Assembly (NCBI GenBank): GCA_910580015.1
Contig: CAJTVT010000013.1
Coordinates: 1-28,306, forward strand
DNA length: 28,306 nucleotides
Source: an uncultured Lachnospiraceae bacterium
GTDB lineage: Bacteria; Bacillota; Clostridia; Lachnospirales; Lachnospiraceae
Reading direction: 5' to 3'
Both the position numbers and the translations under genes were made by a program. The notes beneath the pieces were generated by a model that did not search any database, was not told where the DNA came from, and was given only the letters and a program-made list of their open reading frames with translations. Of the stretch, positions 14,225-23,400 are shown one piece after another; the first letter of the stretch is position 1; every line of letters starts with the position of its first letter.

Positions 14225-15434
14225 TTTGGCTGTGGTACAGGCCATAATAACCAGACAGCATATAGCCCAGCGCAATCGCCAGCAGATAGTAGGGCATTCC
14301 GTCAAATCCAAACATTTCAAAGCAGATCAGCAGAGAGGTAATCGGGCAGTTGGTGACGCCGCAGAATACAGCTCCCATACCAGCTGCTGTGCATAGAGCC
14401 GGAGAAAATCCTATAAAATTTCCATAGAGACAACCGAAGGTGCCTCCGATGACAAAGGAAGGGACAATCTCTCCGCCTTTAAATCCAGAGCCAAGTGTGA
14501 CCGCTGTAAAAATCATTTTCAGCAAAAAAGCATAGGGCACATATTCATTTTCCTCAAAGCACCGGGCAATTATGGGCATTCCAGCGCCATTGTAGTCTTG
14601 ATTTTGCACCAGTAAGGTCAGAATGACAATAAATGTTCCTCCGGTGAAAATCCGCAGATAAGGATTGGGAAAATATTTCTTATAAAGTTTTTCCCCACTA
14701 TGGAGCAAAATACAAAATAAGGTACTGATTCCCGCACATAAAATGGCAAGAACAGCAATGGTGATCCCAGTGGAGAAGGTAAATTCAGGAAGTTCTGTCA
14801 GTAAGAATTGTTCAGGATGAACCTGGAAATAGGATGCAATTCCTTTGGCGGTCAGGGAGGAAATTACACAGGGAACCAGCGCGGCATAGTGCATAATTCC
14901 AACACTTACGACTTCCATAGAGAAAATGGCAGCAGCCATCGGAGTACCAAACAATGCCGAAAATGCTGCACTCATGCCGCACATAATCATAATATGCTGA
15001 TCCTTTTCGTCAAATCGAAACAGTCTTCCCAAAGTATTTCCAATGCTTCCACCAAGCTGTAGCGCTGCCCCTTCCCGTCCGGCAGACCCGCCAAAGAGAT
15101 GGGTTGTGATAGTGGAGATAAAAATTAAGGGCGCCATTTTCATAGGGATATGCTTGCCAGAATGGATCGCCGCCAATACCAGGTTGGTGCCAGTATCTTT
15201 TTCGTCGTGCAGCATATGGTATGCCCAGACGATCAAAAGTCCTGCAAGGGGCAATAAAAGAATCAGGCAAGGGTAGGTCAGGCGTGTATCATTTGCCCAG
15301 ACCATACAGTAATGAAAAACAGTCCCTGCACCGCCGATCAAAACACCAGAAAGCAAAGAAAAAACCAGCCATTTGATAAAGATGGAAAATCGACTGGTAA
15401 AATGCCGGATATAATAATAAAATTCTTCTCTCAT
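14169..15434 (-). CDS. ClC-family antiporter, fluoride-exporter (CLC-F) type
   Basis: A 421-residue membrane protein with about ten hydrophobic helices. The ClC selectivity regions are recognisable but of the CLC-F kind. The usual GSGIP segment is replaced by DTGTNLVLAAIH followed by HIPMKMAPLIF. The gating-glutamate loop reads HLFGGSAGREGAALQ, and the third region reads GSGFKGGEIVPSF where chloride ClCs have GxFAP. In known members these features go with F-/H+ antiport that removes cytoplasmic fluoride. No fluoride riboswitch precedes the gene, so the substrate stays inferred. ATG 15434 has GGGAG 7 nt upstream. The last 18 codons form the first copy of a tandem repeat that continues past the stop. 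A generic ClC chloride transporter is the alternative. Confidence 0.88.
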   Translation of the reverse strand: MREEFYYYIRHFTSRFSIFIKWLVFSLLSGVLIGGAGTVFHYCMVWANDTRLTYPCLILLLPLAGLLIVWAYHMLHDEKDTGTNLVLAAIHSGKHIPMKMAPLIFISTITTHLFGGSAGREGAALQLGGSIGNTLGRLFRFDEKDQHIMIMCGMSAAFSALFGTPMAAAIFSMEVVSVGIMHYAALVPCVISSLTAKGIASYFQVHPEQFLLTELPEFTFSTGITIAVLAILCAGISTLFCILLHSGEKLYKKYFPNPYLRIFTGGTFIVILTLLVQNQDYNGAGMPIIARCFEENEYVPYAFLLKMIFTAVTLGSGFKGGEIVPSFVIGGTFGCLYGNFIGFSPALCTAAGMGAVFCGVTNCPITSLLICFEMFGFDGMPYYLLAIALGYMLSGYYGLYHSQKIVYSKYKTEFINRNTHE

Positions 15435-15463
15435 AAGTTAACTCCCATGGATTGTTTTCTGTC

Positions 15464-15517
15464 TTATGACTTCTGTTATGACTTAACCATCTTACCATCC
15501 ATTTAGATAATCTGCAA
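15464..15517 (-). promoter_or_regulatory. Candidate promoter of the ClC gene and a 9-bp direct repeat
   Basis: On the minus strand, TTGCAG (15517-15512) and TAAGAT (15494-15489) are separated by 17 bp, a weak sigma-A promoter. Downstream, in the 5' leader, AAGTCATAA occurs twice with a 12-bp period (plus-strand TTATGACTT at 15464-15472 and 15476-15484), perhaps a regulator site. Confidence 0.4.
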
Positions 15518-15528
15518 GTTACTCTTTG

Positions 15529-15556
15529 CAGTTCATGGCTTTCACAGCCAAAACTG
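15529..15556. repeat. Two-part inverted repeat in the ClC/DUF975 divergent region
   Basis: CAGTT (15529-15533) and TGGCT (15536-15540) pair with AGCCA (15546-15550) and AACTG (15552-15556) around TTCAC. On the plus strand it is followed closely by a run of six T (15560-15565), so it can be read as a small intrinsic terminator pointing rightward, or as an operator between the two divergent promoters. Confidence 0.45.
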
Positions 15557-15566
15557 ACATTTTTTG

Positions 15567-15605
15567 TAAGGTAATCGTAAGAAAAGCAGATGTTCGTGTT
15601 AAGAT
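15567..15605 (+). promoter_or_regulatory. Tandem TAAG box and -10 region of the DUF975-TCS-jet cluster
   Basis: TAAGGTAA (15567-15574) and TAAGAAAA (15578-15585) form a direct repeat with an 11-bp period, as OmpR-type regulators bind. TAAGAT at 15600-15605 can serve as -10, which puts the second half-site on the -35. A similar box precedes the sigma-like gene at 11421. The response regulator encoded at 16521 is the natural candidate to bind here. Confidence 0.5.
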
Positions 15606-15661
15606 ATATCAGATACAATAAGAACATATAAGACAGAAAAATCGACAAGGAGGAGATAAAT

Positions 15662-16501
15662 ATGTGGAACAGGAAGGAATTGAAGACGCAGGCAAAAGAA
15701 AGGATGAGAAGAAATTACTGGAGATGCGTTCTTGCGGCACTGCTGCTGTATGTGATTGGCTTGGGGGCGGGTGTGGGAGGAACAGACCGCATGTATTCCA
15801 GGATGCAGGGGGATAATGAGACAGATTATGAGGAAGAGTATATTTATGAGGAAAATGTGGGGTTGGATGAGGCATTATCCAGAATGGGGGAAGTGTGTGG
15901 TACTATGCCAAATGGAGAATTTGATGAAGGAAAAGCCATTGCATTGATGTTTTTTATTATATTTTTCCTTATGATATTTTTTATTGTCTTGGCGGTAGTG
16001 GTGGTGATTGTACTTCCTTTGGAAATTTTTATCGTGAATCCATTGGAGATCGGGATCCGACGTTTCTTTGTGAAAAATTTAAAAGGAGAAGCGAACTTCA
16101 GGGAAGTATGTTTTGCATTTGATCATCATTACAAAAATACGGTAAAAATTATGTTTTTCCGAGGACTGTATGTGTTTTTATGGAGCTTATTATTTTTAAT
16201 TCCTGGTATTATCAAGGCATATGAATATCGGATGGTTCCTTATCTTATTCAGGAAAATCCAGAAATTGAAAAAGAAGAAGCTTTTTCCCAAAGCCGTTTT
16301 TTGATGGAGGGGAATCGTTGGAAAGCTTTTGTTCTGGACTTATCGTTCCTGGGGTGGTATATTTTAAGTGGAATGACACTTGGGATTTTAGGAGTGTTTT
16401 ATGTGAACCCATACGCAGCACAGACAAAGGCTGCACTTTATCAAAAGTTAAAGGAACAAAAACAGAACATACAGAGGAAGGAAATCCCATATCAGGGATA
16501 G
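15662..16501 (+). CDS. DUF975-family integral membrane protein
   Basis: A 279-residue protein with the DUF975 pattern: an N-terminal WNRKELKTQAKERMRRNYWR segment, a membrane helix at ~22-38, an acidic extracellular loop at ~50-85 and two long helices at ~92-125. The conserved NPLEIGIRRFF, LFLIPGIIKAYEYRMVPY, EAFSQSRFLMEGNRWKAF and NPYAAQTKAALYQ motifs follow. The function of DUF975 is unknown; it is often found near stress or envelope genes. GGAGGAG lies 7 nt upstream of the ATG. It is the first gene of a rightward cluster, 19 bp before the response regulator, and may be part of the sensing circuit or its output. Confidence 0.88.
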   Translation: MWNRKELKTQAKERMRRNYWRCVLAALLLYVIGLGAGVGGTDRMYSRMQGDNETDYEEEYIYEENVGLDEALSRMGEVCGTMPNGEFDEGKAIALMFFIIFFLMIFFIVLAVVVVIVLPLEIFIVNPLEIGIRRFFVKNLKGEANFREVCFAFDHHYKNTVKIMFFRGLYVFLWSLLFLIPGIIKAYEYRMVPYLIQENPEIEKEEAFSQSRFLMEGNRWKAFVLDLSFLGWYILSGMTLGILGVFYVNPYAAQTKAALYQKLKEQKQNIQRKEIPYQG

Positions 16502-16520
16502 GACATAAGGAGTGAGAACG

Positions 16521-17207
16521 ATGGCATATACAGTTCTGGTTGCAGACGATGAGGCGGAGATCCGGGAACTGCTCCGCCTTTATCTGGAGAAGGATGGGTA
16601 TCAGGTACTAGAAGCGAAGGACGGCGCAATGGCGCTGTCTCTTTTGGAAAAAGAGGAGATCGATCTGGCGCTTTTGGATATTATGATGCCGGAGCTTGAC
16701 GGTTATCACGTTCTAAAAAAGCTGCGGGAAAACAGTAATATTCCAGTAATGATTTTGTCTGCGAAAAATCATGATTCAGATAAAATTCTGGGGCTTGACC
16801 TGGGAGCAGACGATTATCTGGCAAAACCATTTAATCCTATGGAAGCCATGGCAAGAATTAATTCGAATATCCGTAGGTTTTATTCTCTGGGAGCGAAAGG
16901 AAAAGAGTTAAAACAGCTTCAGGTCAAAGATTTGAAGCTAGATACAGAGTCTTGTATTGTGTATCAGAATGACAGTCCGATTAATTTGACTTCTGTGGAA
17001 TATAAGTTGCTGCGATTATTTATGGAACATCCAGGAAGGGTATTTACCAAGCAGCAGGTATATGAAAATGTCTGGGGAGAAGAATATGCCATAGCGGACA
17101 ATAATATTATGGTGTGTATCAGTCGTCTACGGGCAAAATTATCCGAAGATAGCGGTGCATATATTAAGACCATCCGTGGCCTGGGATATCGAATGGAGAA
17201 GGAATAG
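16521..17207 (+). CDS. VanR-like OmpR-family response regulator
   Basis: A 228-residue regulator. The receiver has D9-D10 at the acidic pocket, phospho-acceptor D53 (LALLDIMMPELDG), S in MILSAK and K in LAKPF. The winged helix (~130-226) contains LTSVEYKLLRLFMEHPGRVF, ENVWGEE, NNIMVCISRLRAKL and IRGLGYRM, closest to the VanR branch. ATG 16521 is chosen because AAGGAG lies ~8 nt upstream; the in-frame GTG at 16512 overlaps that site. It ends 2 bp before the kinase start. Because the kinase is followed after one base by jetA, this regulator may control the SMC operon itself, through the TAAG box at 15567. Confidence 0.93.
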   Translation: MAYTVLVADDEAEIRELLRLYLEKDGYQVLEAKDGAMALSLLEKEEIDLALLDIMMPELDGYHVLKKLRENSNIPVMILSAKNHDSDKILGLDLGADDYLAKPFNPMEAMARINSNIRRFYSLGAKGKELKQLQVKDLKLDTESCIVYQNDSPINLTSVEYKLLRLFMEHPGRVFTKQQVYENVWGEEYAIADNNIMVCISRLRAKLSEDSGAYIKTIRGLGYRMEKE

Positions 17208-17209
17208 TG

Positions 17210-18424
17210 ATGGGACATAAGGAATGGAAACGTTTTTTGATAAGACGGTTTCTGCTGATTCTTGTTTTTGTCAGTATCAGCGAATGGTTGCTGAGTGGGT
17301 TTTATGAGTCTGTGTTGTTCCCATGGTTGTCGGACACCCTCAAAATTCAATATTTTATGGCCGGGATGGGAAATGGTTTGACCATTGGAAGACTGCTTAG
17401 GGGTGGGCTTTATCTGGCCATAACTGGGATCTGTGAGCAGTTGCCAGATGTGGCAGGCGTATGGTTGCGCACCGTTGGTGAATGGTGGGGGGGCACAGAT
17501 ATGACAGGGCGGATTGCCATGCAGACTTTGCATTTAAATTCTCGTCAGACACAAATTTATATTTGGGGGATGGTGGCAATTACTATATTGATTCTTTTGA
17601 CTCTTTTGATTCCCTATGTGGCTGCTGCATATTCCTTCAGTCGTATGGTGGAACAGCAGATTCAGAAGATGGAGGAACAGGAACGATGCCAAAAGGAGGA
17701 GTATGACAGGAGAAAGAATCTTCTTTTGTCAGATATTGCCCATGATTTGAAGACCCCAATGACCACCATGGCAGGATATGCGAAGGCGCTGCTTTCTGAT
17801 GTGTCAGAGGAAAACGGAGAAAAATATGCGCTTTCAAAGGAAAAACACCAGGAATACCTGGAAGCCATCTACAACAAATCCATGCAGACCAGCAGCCTGT
17901 TAAACCTTTTATTTGAATATGTAAAGCTGGACAGCGAGGGGGTTCAACTCAAAAAAGTGAAGGAGGATCTCTGGGAATTGTTAAGAGATTCCGCGGCAGG
18001 GTTGTATATGGATTTTGAGGAAAATGGGATGGAAATGATCCCAGATATTCCAGAAGAAACATGTGAAATGGAGGTGGATCGCGTGCAGTTTCAGCGTGTG
18101 ATCCAAAATCTATTGAACAATGCACTGAAACACAACCAGAAGGGAACCAGGGTATGGATAACTGCGGAGCAGGAGGAAGAACAGATTACCATTCAAATCT
18201 GCGACGATGGACGAATGATTTCTGAGGATACAGCACGTTATATATTTGAGCCCTTTGTGTTGGGAGATGAATCTAGAAAAAGCAAGGGTGGAAGCGGGCT
18301 TGGATTAAGTATTGCACATAAGGTGGTTGCGATGCATGGCGGAAGCCTGACTCTAGAGCAGGGGCATAACGAAGTTTATACCAAAGCGTTTGTGATACGG
18401 TTTTCAAATGATAAAGGAATATAA
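17210..18424 (+). CDS. Membrane sensor histidine kinase, partner of the VanR-like regulator
   Basis: A 404-residue kinase with a first membrane helix at ~11-30 and an extracytoplasmic region of about 85 residues. A second helix lies at ~118-140. A coiled linker leads to the H-box with H178 (DIAHDLKTPMT). The ATPase domain has N304 (NNALKHN), a DDGR G1-like box, FEPFVLGDES and the G2 box GSGLGLSIA. This is the EnvZ/VanS-type HisKA-HATPase layout. ATG 17210 has AAGGA 6-7 nt upstream. The gene follows the response regulator without a gap and is separated from jetA by a single base, so all are expected on one transcript. The stimulus is unknown. Confidence 0.92.
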   Translation: MGHKEWKRFLIRRFLLILVFVSISEWLLSGFYESVLFPWLSDTLKIQYFMAGMGNGLTIGRLLRGGLYLAITGICEQLPDVAGVWLRTVGEWWGGTDMTGRIAMQTLHLNSRQTQIYIWGMVAITILILLTLLIPYVAAAYSFSRMVEQQIQKMEEQERCQKEEYDRRKNLLLSDIAHDLKTPMTTMAGYAKALLSDVSEENGEKYALSKEKHQEYLEAIYNKSMQTSSLLNLLFEYVKLDSEGVQLKKVKEDLWELLRDSAAGLYMDFEENGMEMIPDIPEETCEMEVDRVQFQRVIQNLLNNALKHNQKGTRVWITAEQEEEQITIQICDDGRMISEDTARYIFEPFVLGDESRKSKGGSGLGLSIAHKVVAMHGGSLTLEQGHNEVYTKAFVIRFSNDKGI

Positions 18425-18425
18425 T

Positions 18426-19799
18426 ATGGAATATAGATATGAGATACCAGACAGCTTTTATAGTCTGTTTCGCTCTTCGAATCGAGAGATGTATATAGAA
18501 GCATTGCTGATGCTCAATCAGGAATACGAATACCACAGTTATTATTTAAGTAAAGAAGCCTGCATAGATGTTTTAAGTGAATATTTCTCGCAGAAAAAAT
18601 TCAATATCAAGCAGGAGGAAGATGAGACGGAGTTGGATTTGCTGGAAACGCCTGCAAACCGTGTGTTAAACTGGTTGTTGAAGAACGGATGGCTCAAAAA
18701 ACTGGAGGATTATTATGCACAAGTGACGAACATTATTATTCCAGATTATGCGTCCGTTTTTCTTGAGGCTTTTGAGAAACTTACCAATCAGGAGATGGAA
18801 GATACGGAAGTGTATATACAAAATGTTCATGCGATTTTATTTTCTCTTAGAAATGATCCCAATGCCAATGCAGGATTGTTAAAGACTGCTTTCTACAATA
18901 CCAGGAAATTGAATAAATCTCTTCAGGATATGCTGCACAATATGAATCGTTTCTTTGACAGTCTGCTTCAGCAGAATTTCTATGGGGATTTGCTTAAGGA
19001 TCATTTGGAAGGATATGTGGAAAAGATTGTACGTGGCAAATATCATATTCTAAAGACCAGCGACAATTTTTACATTTATAAAAGTGATATTAAGCAGTGG
19101 ATTTGGGAGATGAAAAACGATGAACGTTGGTTGGAAGACTTAGCCGTTCGGGAACAGAATAATATGCATTCGTTTACAGAGATGTTGGAATCGATTGACC
19201 ATGGCTTTGATATGATTGAGTGGCGGATTGCAAATTTGGACAGAGAACACATGAAATATGTAAAAGCTACTGTGGTGAGAATGAATTATCTTTTGAACCA
19301 GGAGAGTAGTATGCGGGGAATGGTAGTTCAGATTTTAAATGAGATCGCAAAACGTCAACAGCCAGAGGCGGATCTAAAAAGGGTTGCAGAGCATATGAAT
19401 CTGTCCCAATTTGAGACGCTTACAGAGAAATCCTTGTACCGAAGAAGGGCGCCTCGGAAAAATTTTATTGCAAACTTACAGCCTCAGGAGGAGCAGCAAG
19501 AGCTTTCGAAAGAGGATATTTTAAGATTCAATCAGATTCACAACAGATTCAGCCGAAGCCAGATTGAGGAATTTTTGGAACGAAACGCAGATTCACAGGG
19601 GACAATCCGAATTACGGAGGAGTCAGTGAAGAATCAGGAAGATTTTGAAAAATTAATTCTGGCCTATGATGATGCAGGAAAGAGAAACAGCAAATACCAA
19701 TTGTTGCCTTCCCAGGGAGGAGACACAGAACCTGGCATTGTGGACAATGGCAGGTATCGTTATCCAAGATTGACATTCATTCGAAAGGAACACATATGA
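18426..19799 (+). CDS. jetA: JetA/MksF-like subunit of a Wadjet/MksBEF SMC complex (DUF5716)
   Basis: A 457-residue protein resembling the JetA/DUF5716 family, the kleisin-like subunit that bridges the SMC heads in Wadjet (also MksF). Visible features are an N-terminal winged-helix-like region (~1-90, with NRVLNWLLKNGWL), a helical middle (~100-320) and a C-terminal segment. The assignment rests on overall resemblance and on being followed by JetB- and JetC-type genes in the canonical order. ATG 18426 has AAAGGA 8 nt upstream; a second in-frame ATG at 18408 would overlap the kinase gene. It overlaps jetB by 4 bp (ATGA). Complete Wadjet systems extrude and cut small circular DNA; here the cutting subunit is absent. 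Confidence 0.82.
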   Translation: MEYRYEIPDSFYSLFRSSNREMYIEALLMLNQEYEYHSYYLSKEACIDVLSEYFSQKKFNIKQEEDETELDLLETPANRVLNWLLKNGWLKKLEDYYAQVTNIIIPDYASVFLEAFEKLTNQEMEDTEVYIQNVHAILFSLRNDPNANAGLLKTAFYNTRKLNKSLQDMLHNMNRFFDSLLQQNFYGDLLKDHLEGYVEKIVRGKYHILKTSDNFYIYKSDIKQWIWEMKNDERWLEDLAVREQNNMHSFTEMLESIDHGFDMIEWRIANLDREHMKYVKATVVRMNYLLNQESSMRGMVVQILNEIAKRQQPEADLKRVAEHMNLSQFETLTEKSLYRRRAPRKNFIANLQPQEEQQELSKEDILRFNQIHNRFSRSQIEEFLERNADSQGTIRITEESVKNQEDFEKLILAYDDAGKRNSKYQLLPSQGGDTEPGIVDNGRYRYPRLTFIRKEHI

Positions 19800-20410
19800 T
19801 AGCATATTTTAACACAATGCCAGAGGAAGAACAGGTTGAGTTGACCCATGTGATACAAACCTTGCTTCGGCAGACCTTTTGTCTGGAAAGAAAATATGAC
19901 AAACATACAGAACGATTTGTATTTAACCGAGAATATCGGACACTGAGCCAACATTTTGAATTTTTAGAGGCGTATTTTCAGGTGGCAGGTATTCAAATTC
20001 AAGAAAATATTCAAAGTGGTGTGATTTATATTACTGGAGAGCAGATTACACCAGAGCGTCTTACAAAAATATCAACCATTTTTCTTCTGGTGTTAAAACT
20101 GATTTACGATGAACAGATGGCACTGGCCTCTGCCAGTGTCAATATTTTTACTACCTTGGGGGAGGTGAATGAGAAAATCTGGAGTTTTCAGATTTTAAAA
20201 GATAGGCCATCTCCGACAGAGATTCGCCGGACGCTTGCATTTTTGAAACGATATCAGATGATAGAGGTGTTAGACCCACCAGATGAAGCAAAATCAAAGA
20301 CAAGGTTGATTATTTATCCCAGTATCAGTATGGCTTTGATGGGAGAACAGGCAAGAATTTTATTGGAAAGCTTTATGGAGGAGGATCAGGATGCAACAGG
20401 AGAAGTATAG
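19796..20410 (+). CDS. jetB: JetB/MksE-like subunit (DUF4194)
   Basis: A 204-residue protein of the DUF4194/MksE type, the KITE-like winged-helix subunit that dimerises and binds the kleisin-like JetA. Recognisable parts are the N-terminal helix ending in LLRQTFCLER, the FLEAYFQVAG and GVIYITGE segment, the long LTKISTIFLLVLKLIYDEQ helix, and a C-terminal winged helix with EIRRTLAFLKRYQMIEV and the LIIYPSI wing. The start codon overlaps the jetA stop by 4 bp, and its end overlaps jetC by 20 bp, so the three are translationally coupled. The length is normal for the family. Confidence 0.85.
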   Translation: MIAYFNTMPEEEQVELTHVIQTLLRQTFCLERKYDKHTERFVFNREYRTLSQHFEFLEAYFQVAGIQIQENIQSGVIYITGEQITPERLTKISTIFLLVLKLIYDEQMALASASVNIFTTLGEVNEKIWSFQILKDRPSPTEIRRTLAFLKRYQMIEVLDPPDEAKSKTRLIIYPSISMALMGEQARILLESFMEEDQDATGEV

Positions 20411-23400
20411 AGAGCGTTTTCAAATATTATCCCGAATGTGCCTAAACAACTGGCATTACATTGACCGAAAGATTCTGTCTTTCCATAAAGATATTAATTT
20501 CTTTACGGGGCATTCCGGCAGTGGAAAGTCTACGATTATCGATGCTTTGCAGGTGGTGTTATATGCTAATACAGATGGAAGAGGATTTTTTAATAAGGCG
20601 GCAGCGGAGGATTCGGACCGGAGTCTGATTGAGTATCTTCGAGGCATGGTGAATATGGAAGACAATAATGAGAGCCAGTATCTGCGGAACCAGGATTTTT
20701 CCACAGTCATTGTATTAGAATTTATGCGAAGTGATACGAAGGAAAAGCAGTGTGTGGGTCTGGTGATTGATGTAGAGACAGCATCCAACGATTATTCCAA
20801 ACGCTATTTTTTCTGGCATAGAGGCGGATTGTTCGAAAATGAATATCGAATGGAACAAAGGGTGATGTCCTCAGAAGAGATTCGAGAGTATCTTGCCAGA
20901 AACTATGAGAAAGGGGCATGGTTTGCAACTTCCAGAAATGAGACTTTTCGTAGAAAACTTTACGACGAATATTTGGGTGGCCTGGATATGGAAAAGTTTC
21001 CGATGCTTTTTAAGCGTGCGATTCCCTTTAAAATGAATAGCCGGATCGAGGAGTTTGTGAAGGAATATATCTGCATGGAACAGGATATTCACATCGAAGA
21101 TATGCAGGAGAGTGTGATACAATATGGAAGGATGCAGAGAAAGATCATGGATATCACCAGGGAAGTTGACAGCTTAGAGCAAATTCATGAGGCGTTTCTT
21201 AAGGTAGAAGAACAAAAAGCAGAAATCCGCAAATGTCAGTATTTTGCGGACCGTTTTGCGATCAAGGTAAAAAGACAAAGGCAAAAGGAACTGGAGGATA
21301 AGATCGCTCTTTTTGAACAGGAATTGGAGAAGAAATGCGAATGTTTACGACAGTTGGAGCAACAAAAGCAAGCATATGATCACAGGAAGGAAGAGATCAT
21401 TCGACTGATTTCAGAAACTGGATATGTACAGACACAGGAACAATTAAAAAATGTCAATGAGTTATTGGAGCGCCTAGAACGGAGCAAACAAGATTGGGAT
21501 CGCACAGCAAAAGGTCTACAAGTGTGGGCAGACCATGAGATGGCGGCAAATTCTATTTTGTGGAATGTGGAAAAGTTTGTAGGATATTCCATTAACCAAC
21601 AGGAGATGGAGACGCTTAAGACAGAAATTTTTTATCTAAGGCAGGAAGTCCAACAGGAAAAAGAGGATGTTCAGGCTTTGGTGAAACGATACAAAAAGGA
21701 GATAAAAGAGGCGGATCAGGAATTGTTGGAACTTCACAAGGGCAGTAAAGTATATCCAAAAGAATTGTTGGAGGCTAGGCAGTATCTGTATCAAAAATTG
21801 TCAGAACAGAATGGAAGAGCGGTTTCAGTCAGTATTCTTGCGGATCTTCTTGAGATCGAGGAAGAGCGATGGCGCAATGCAGTTGAGGGGTATCTTGGGA
21901 GGAATAAGCTGTTGTTGCTTGTGGAACCCAAATATGCAAAACAGGCGATCGCTATTTACCAGGGCATGAATCAAAAGAAATTTTTCCATGTATCTGTGCT
22001 GGATACAGAGAAAGTGATGGAAAAAAAGCATCCAGTTCAGGAACGTTCTCTGGCAAAATCGGTGAAAACTGGACAAGAGTATGTGAGAAATTATCTGGAT
22101 TTTCTTCTGGGAAATGTAATAAAATGCGAATCTTTGGAAGAAATGCGTCAATATGCTGTGGCTGTGACAGAGGATTGTATGGTGTATCAGGGATATCGTT
22201 TGCGTCATATAAATCCAGATTACTATACAAAGTACGCCTATATTGGTGCGGAAAGCCTAAAAAGGCGGATTTCTATGTTGAAAAAGAAGAGAGAGGAATC
22301 AGAGAAGCGGTTAAAACCATTATGGGAGGAGCAGGAAGCTTTGAATCGTTTGCTGGAACGAGAATCTATGTCTGGGGAGGTGGAACAGTATCTGGAATGG
22401 CTGTCAGACATTAGGCGGATTCAAGCGCAGAAGGAGGAGAAGGAACGGATCGCTGAACGGATTTTGGAATTGCAGCAGAAGGATGTACAGCGTCTTAAAA
22501 AACAGAAAGAAGAATTAGATTTAGAGTTGCACACACAGGAAGTGCAGATTCTGAAATTGTCCAATCAGATGTATGAGGAAGAGAAACGCATAGAACGCCA
22601 AAAGCAGGAGAATCTTCTACTCAGCCAAGAATTGGCAGAACAGGAATGTGGATTTGAGCCTGTGCCAGAATTTGAGAAAGAGTTTGCAGACATTGTAAGA
22701 CATAAAAATGTGAGTCCAGAACAGTTGGAAAGACAGTATCTGAATCAGATGGAATCTGCCAGAGGTTGCCAGGAAGAACGATTTCGGGAGCTGGCAGAAA
22801 TTCGCAGCACATATCTTAGAAATTATCCCAATCGGGGATTTGGGGCTTTTGAGGAGAATAACCAGGCATATGACAAACTTTTAGACGAACTGCAATGTAA
22901 AGATTTAGAACGTTTTCAAAAGCTTGCCATGGAACAAGCAAAATCAGCATTGGAGCATTTTAAGGAAGATTTTATTTATAAGATCCGCAGTGCTATTGAA
23001 GATGCATTTCGTAGGAAGGATGAGCTTAACAAAATCATTGCAAAACTAGATTTTGGAAAGGATAAATACCAGTTTTTGTTTCGGAAAAATTCCGGGGAGG
23101 ACGGAAAGTATTATGATATGTTTATGGACAAGGATCTGGAAGTGAATCCTAGCCAATTATCGAATCAGATGACAAATCAGATGAATTTATTTGCCATGGA
23201 GCATGAAAATAAATATGGAAATCAGATGAATGAGTTGATGAATATTTTTATCCCTCCGACTGATGCCTCAGCAGAGGAGTTGGATGAGGCAAGGCGGAAT
23301 ATGGAGCGGTATGCGGATTATCGTACCTATCTGTCATTCGATATGCAGCAGATGGTGAAGGGGGAACATGGTGAGACGATCAAGTTGAAACTGAGTCGAA

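Noticed and set aside
15435..15661. Fluoride riboswitch for the ClC gene
   Set aside because: Reading both strands, I found neither the conserved pseudoknot segments nor the TGATG-type 3' core of that class.
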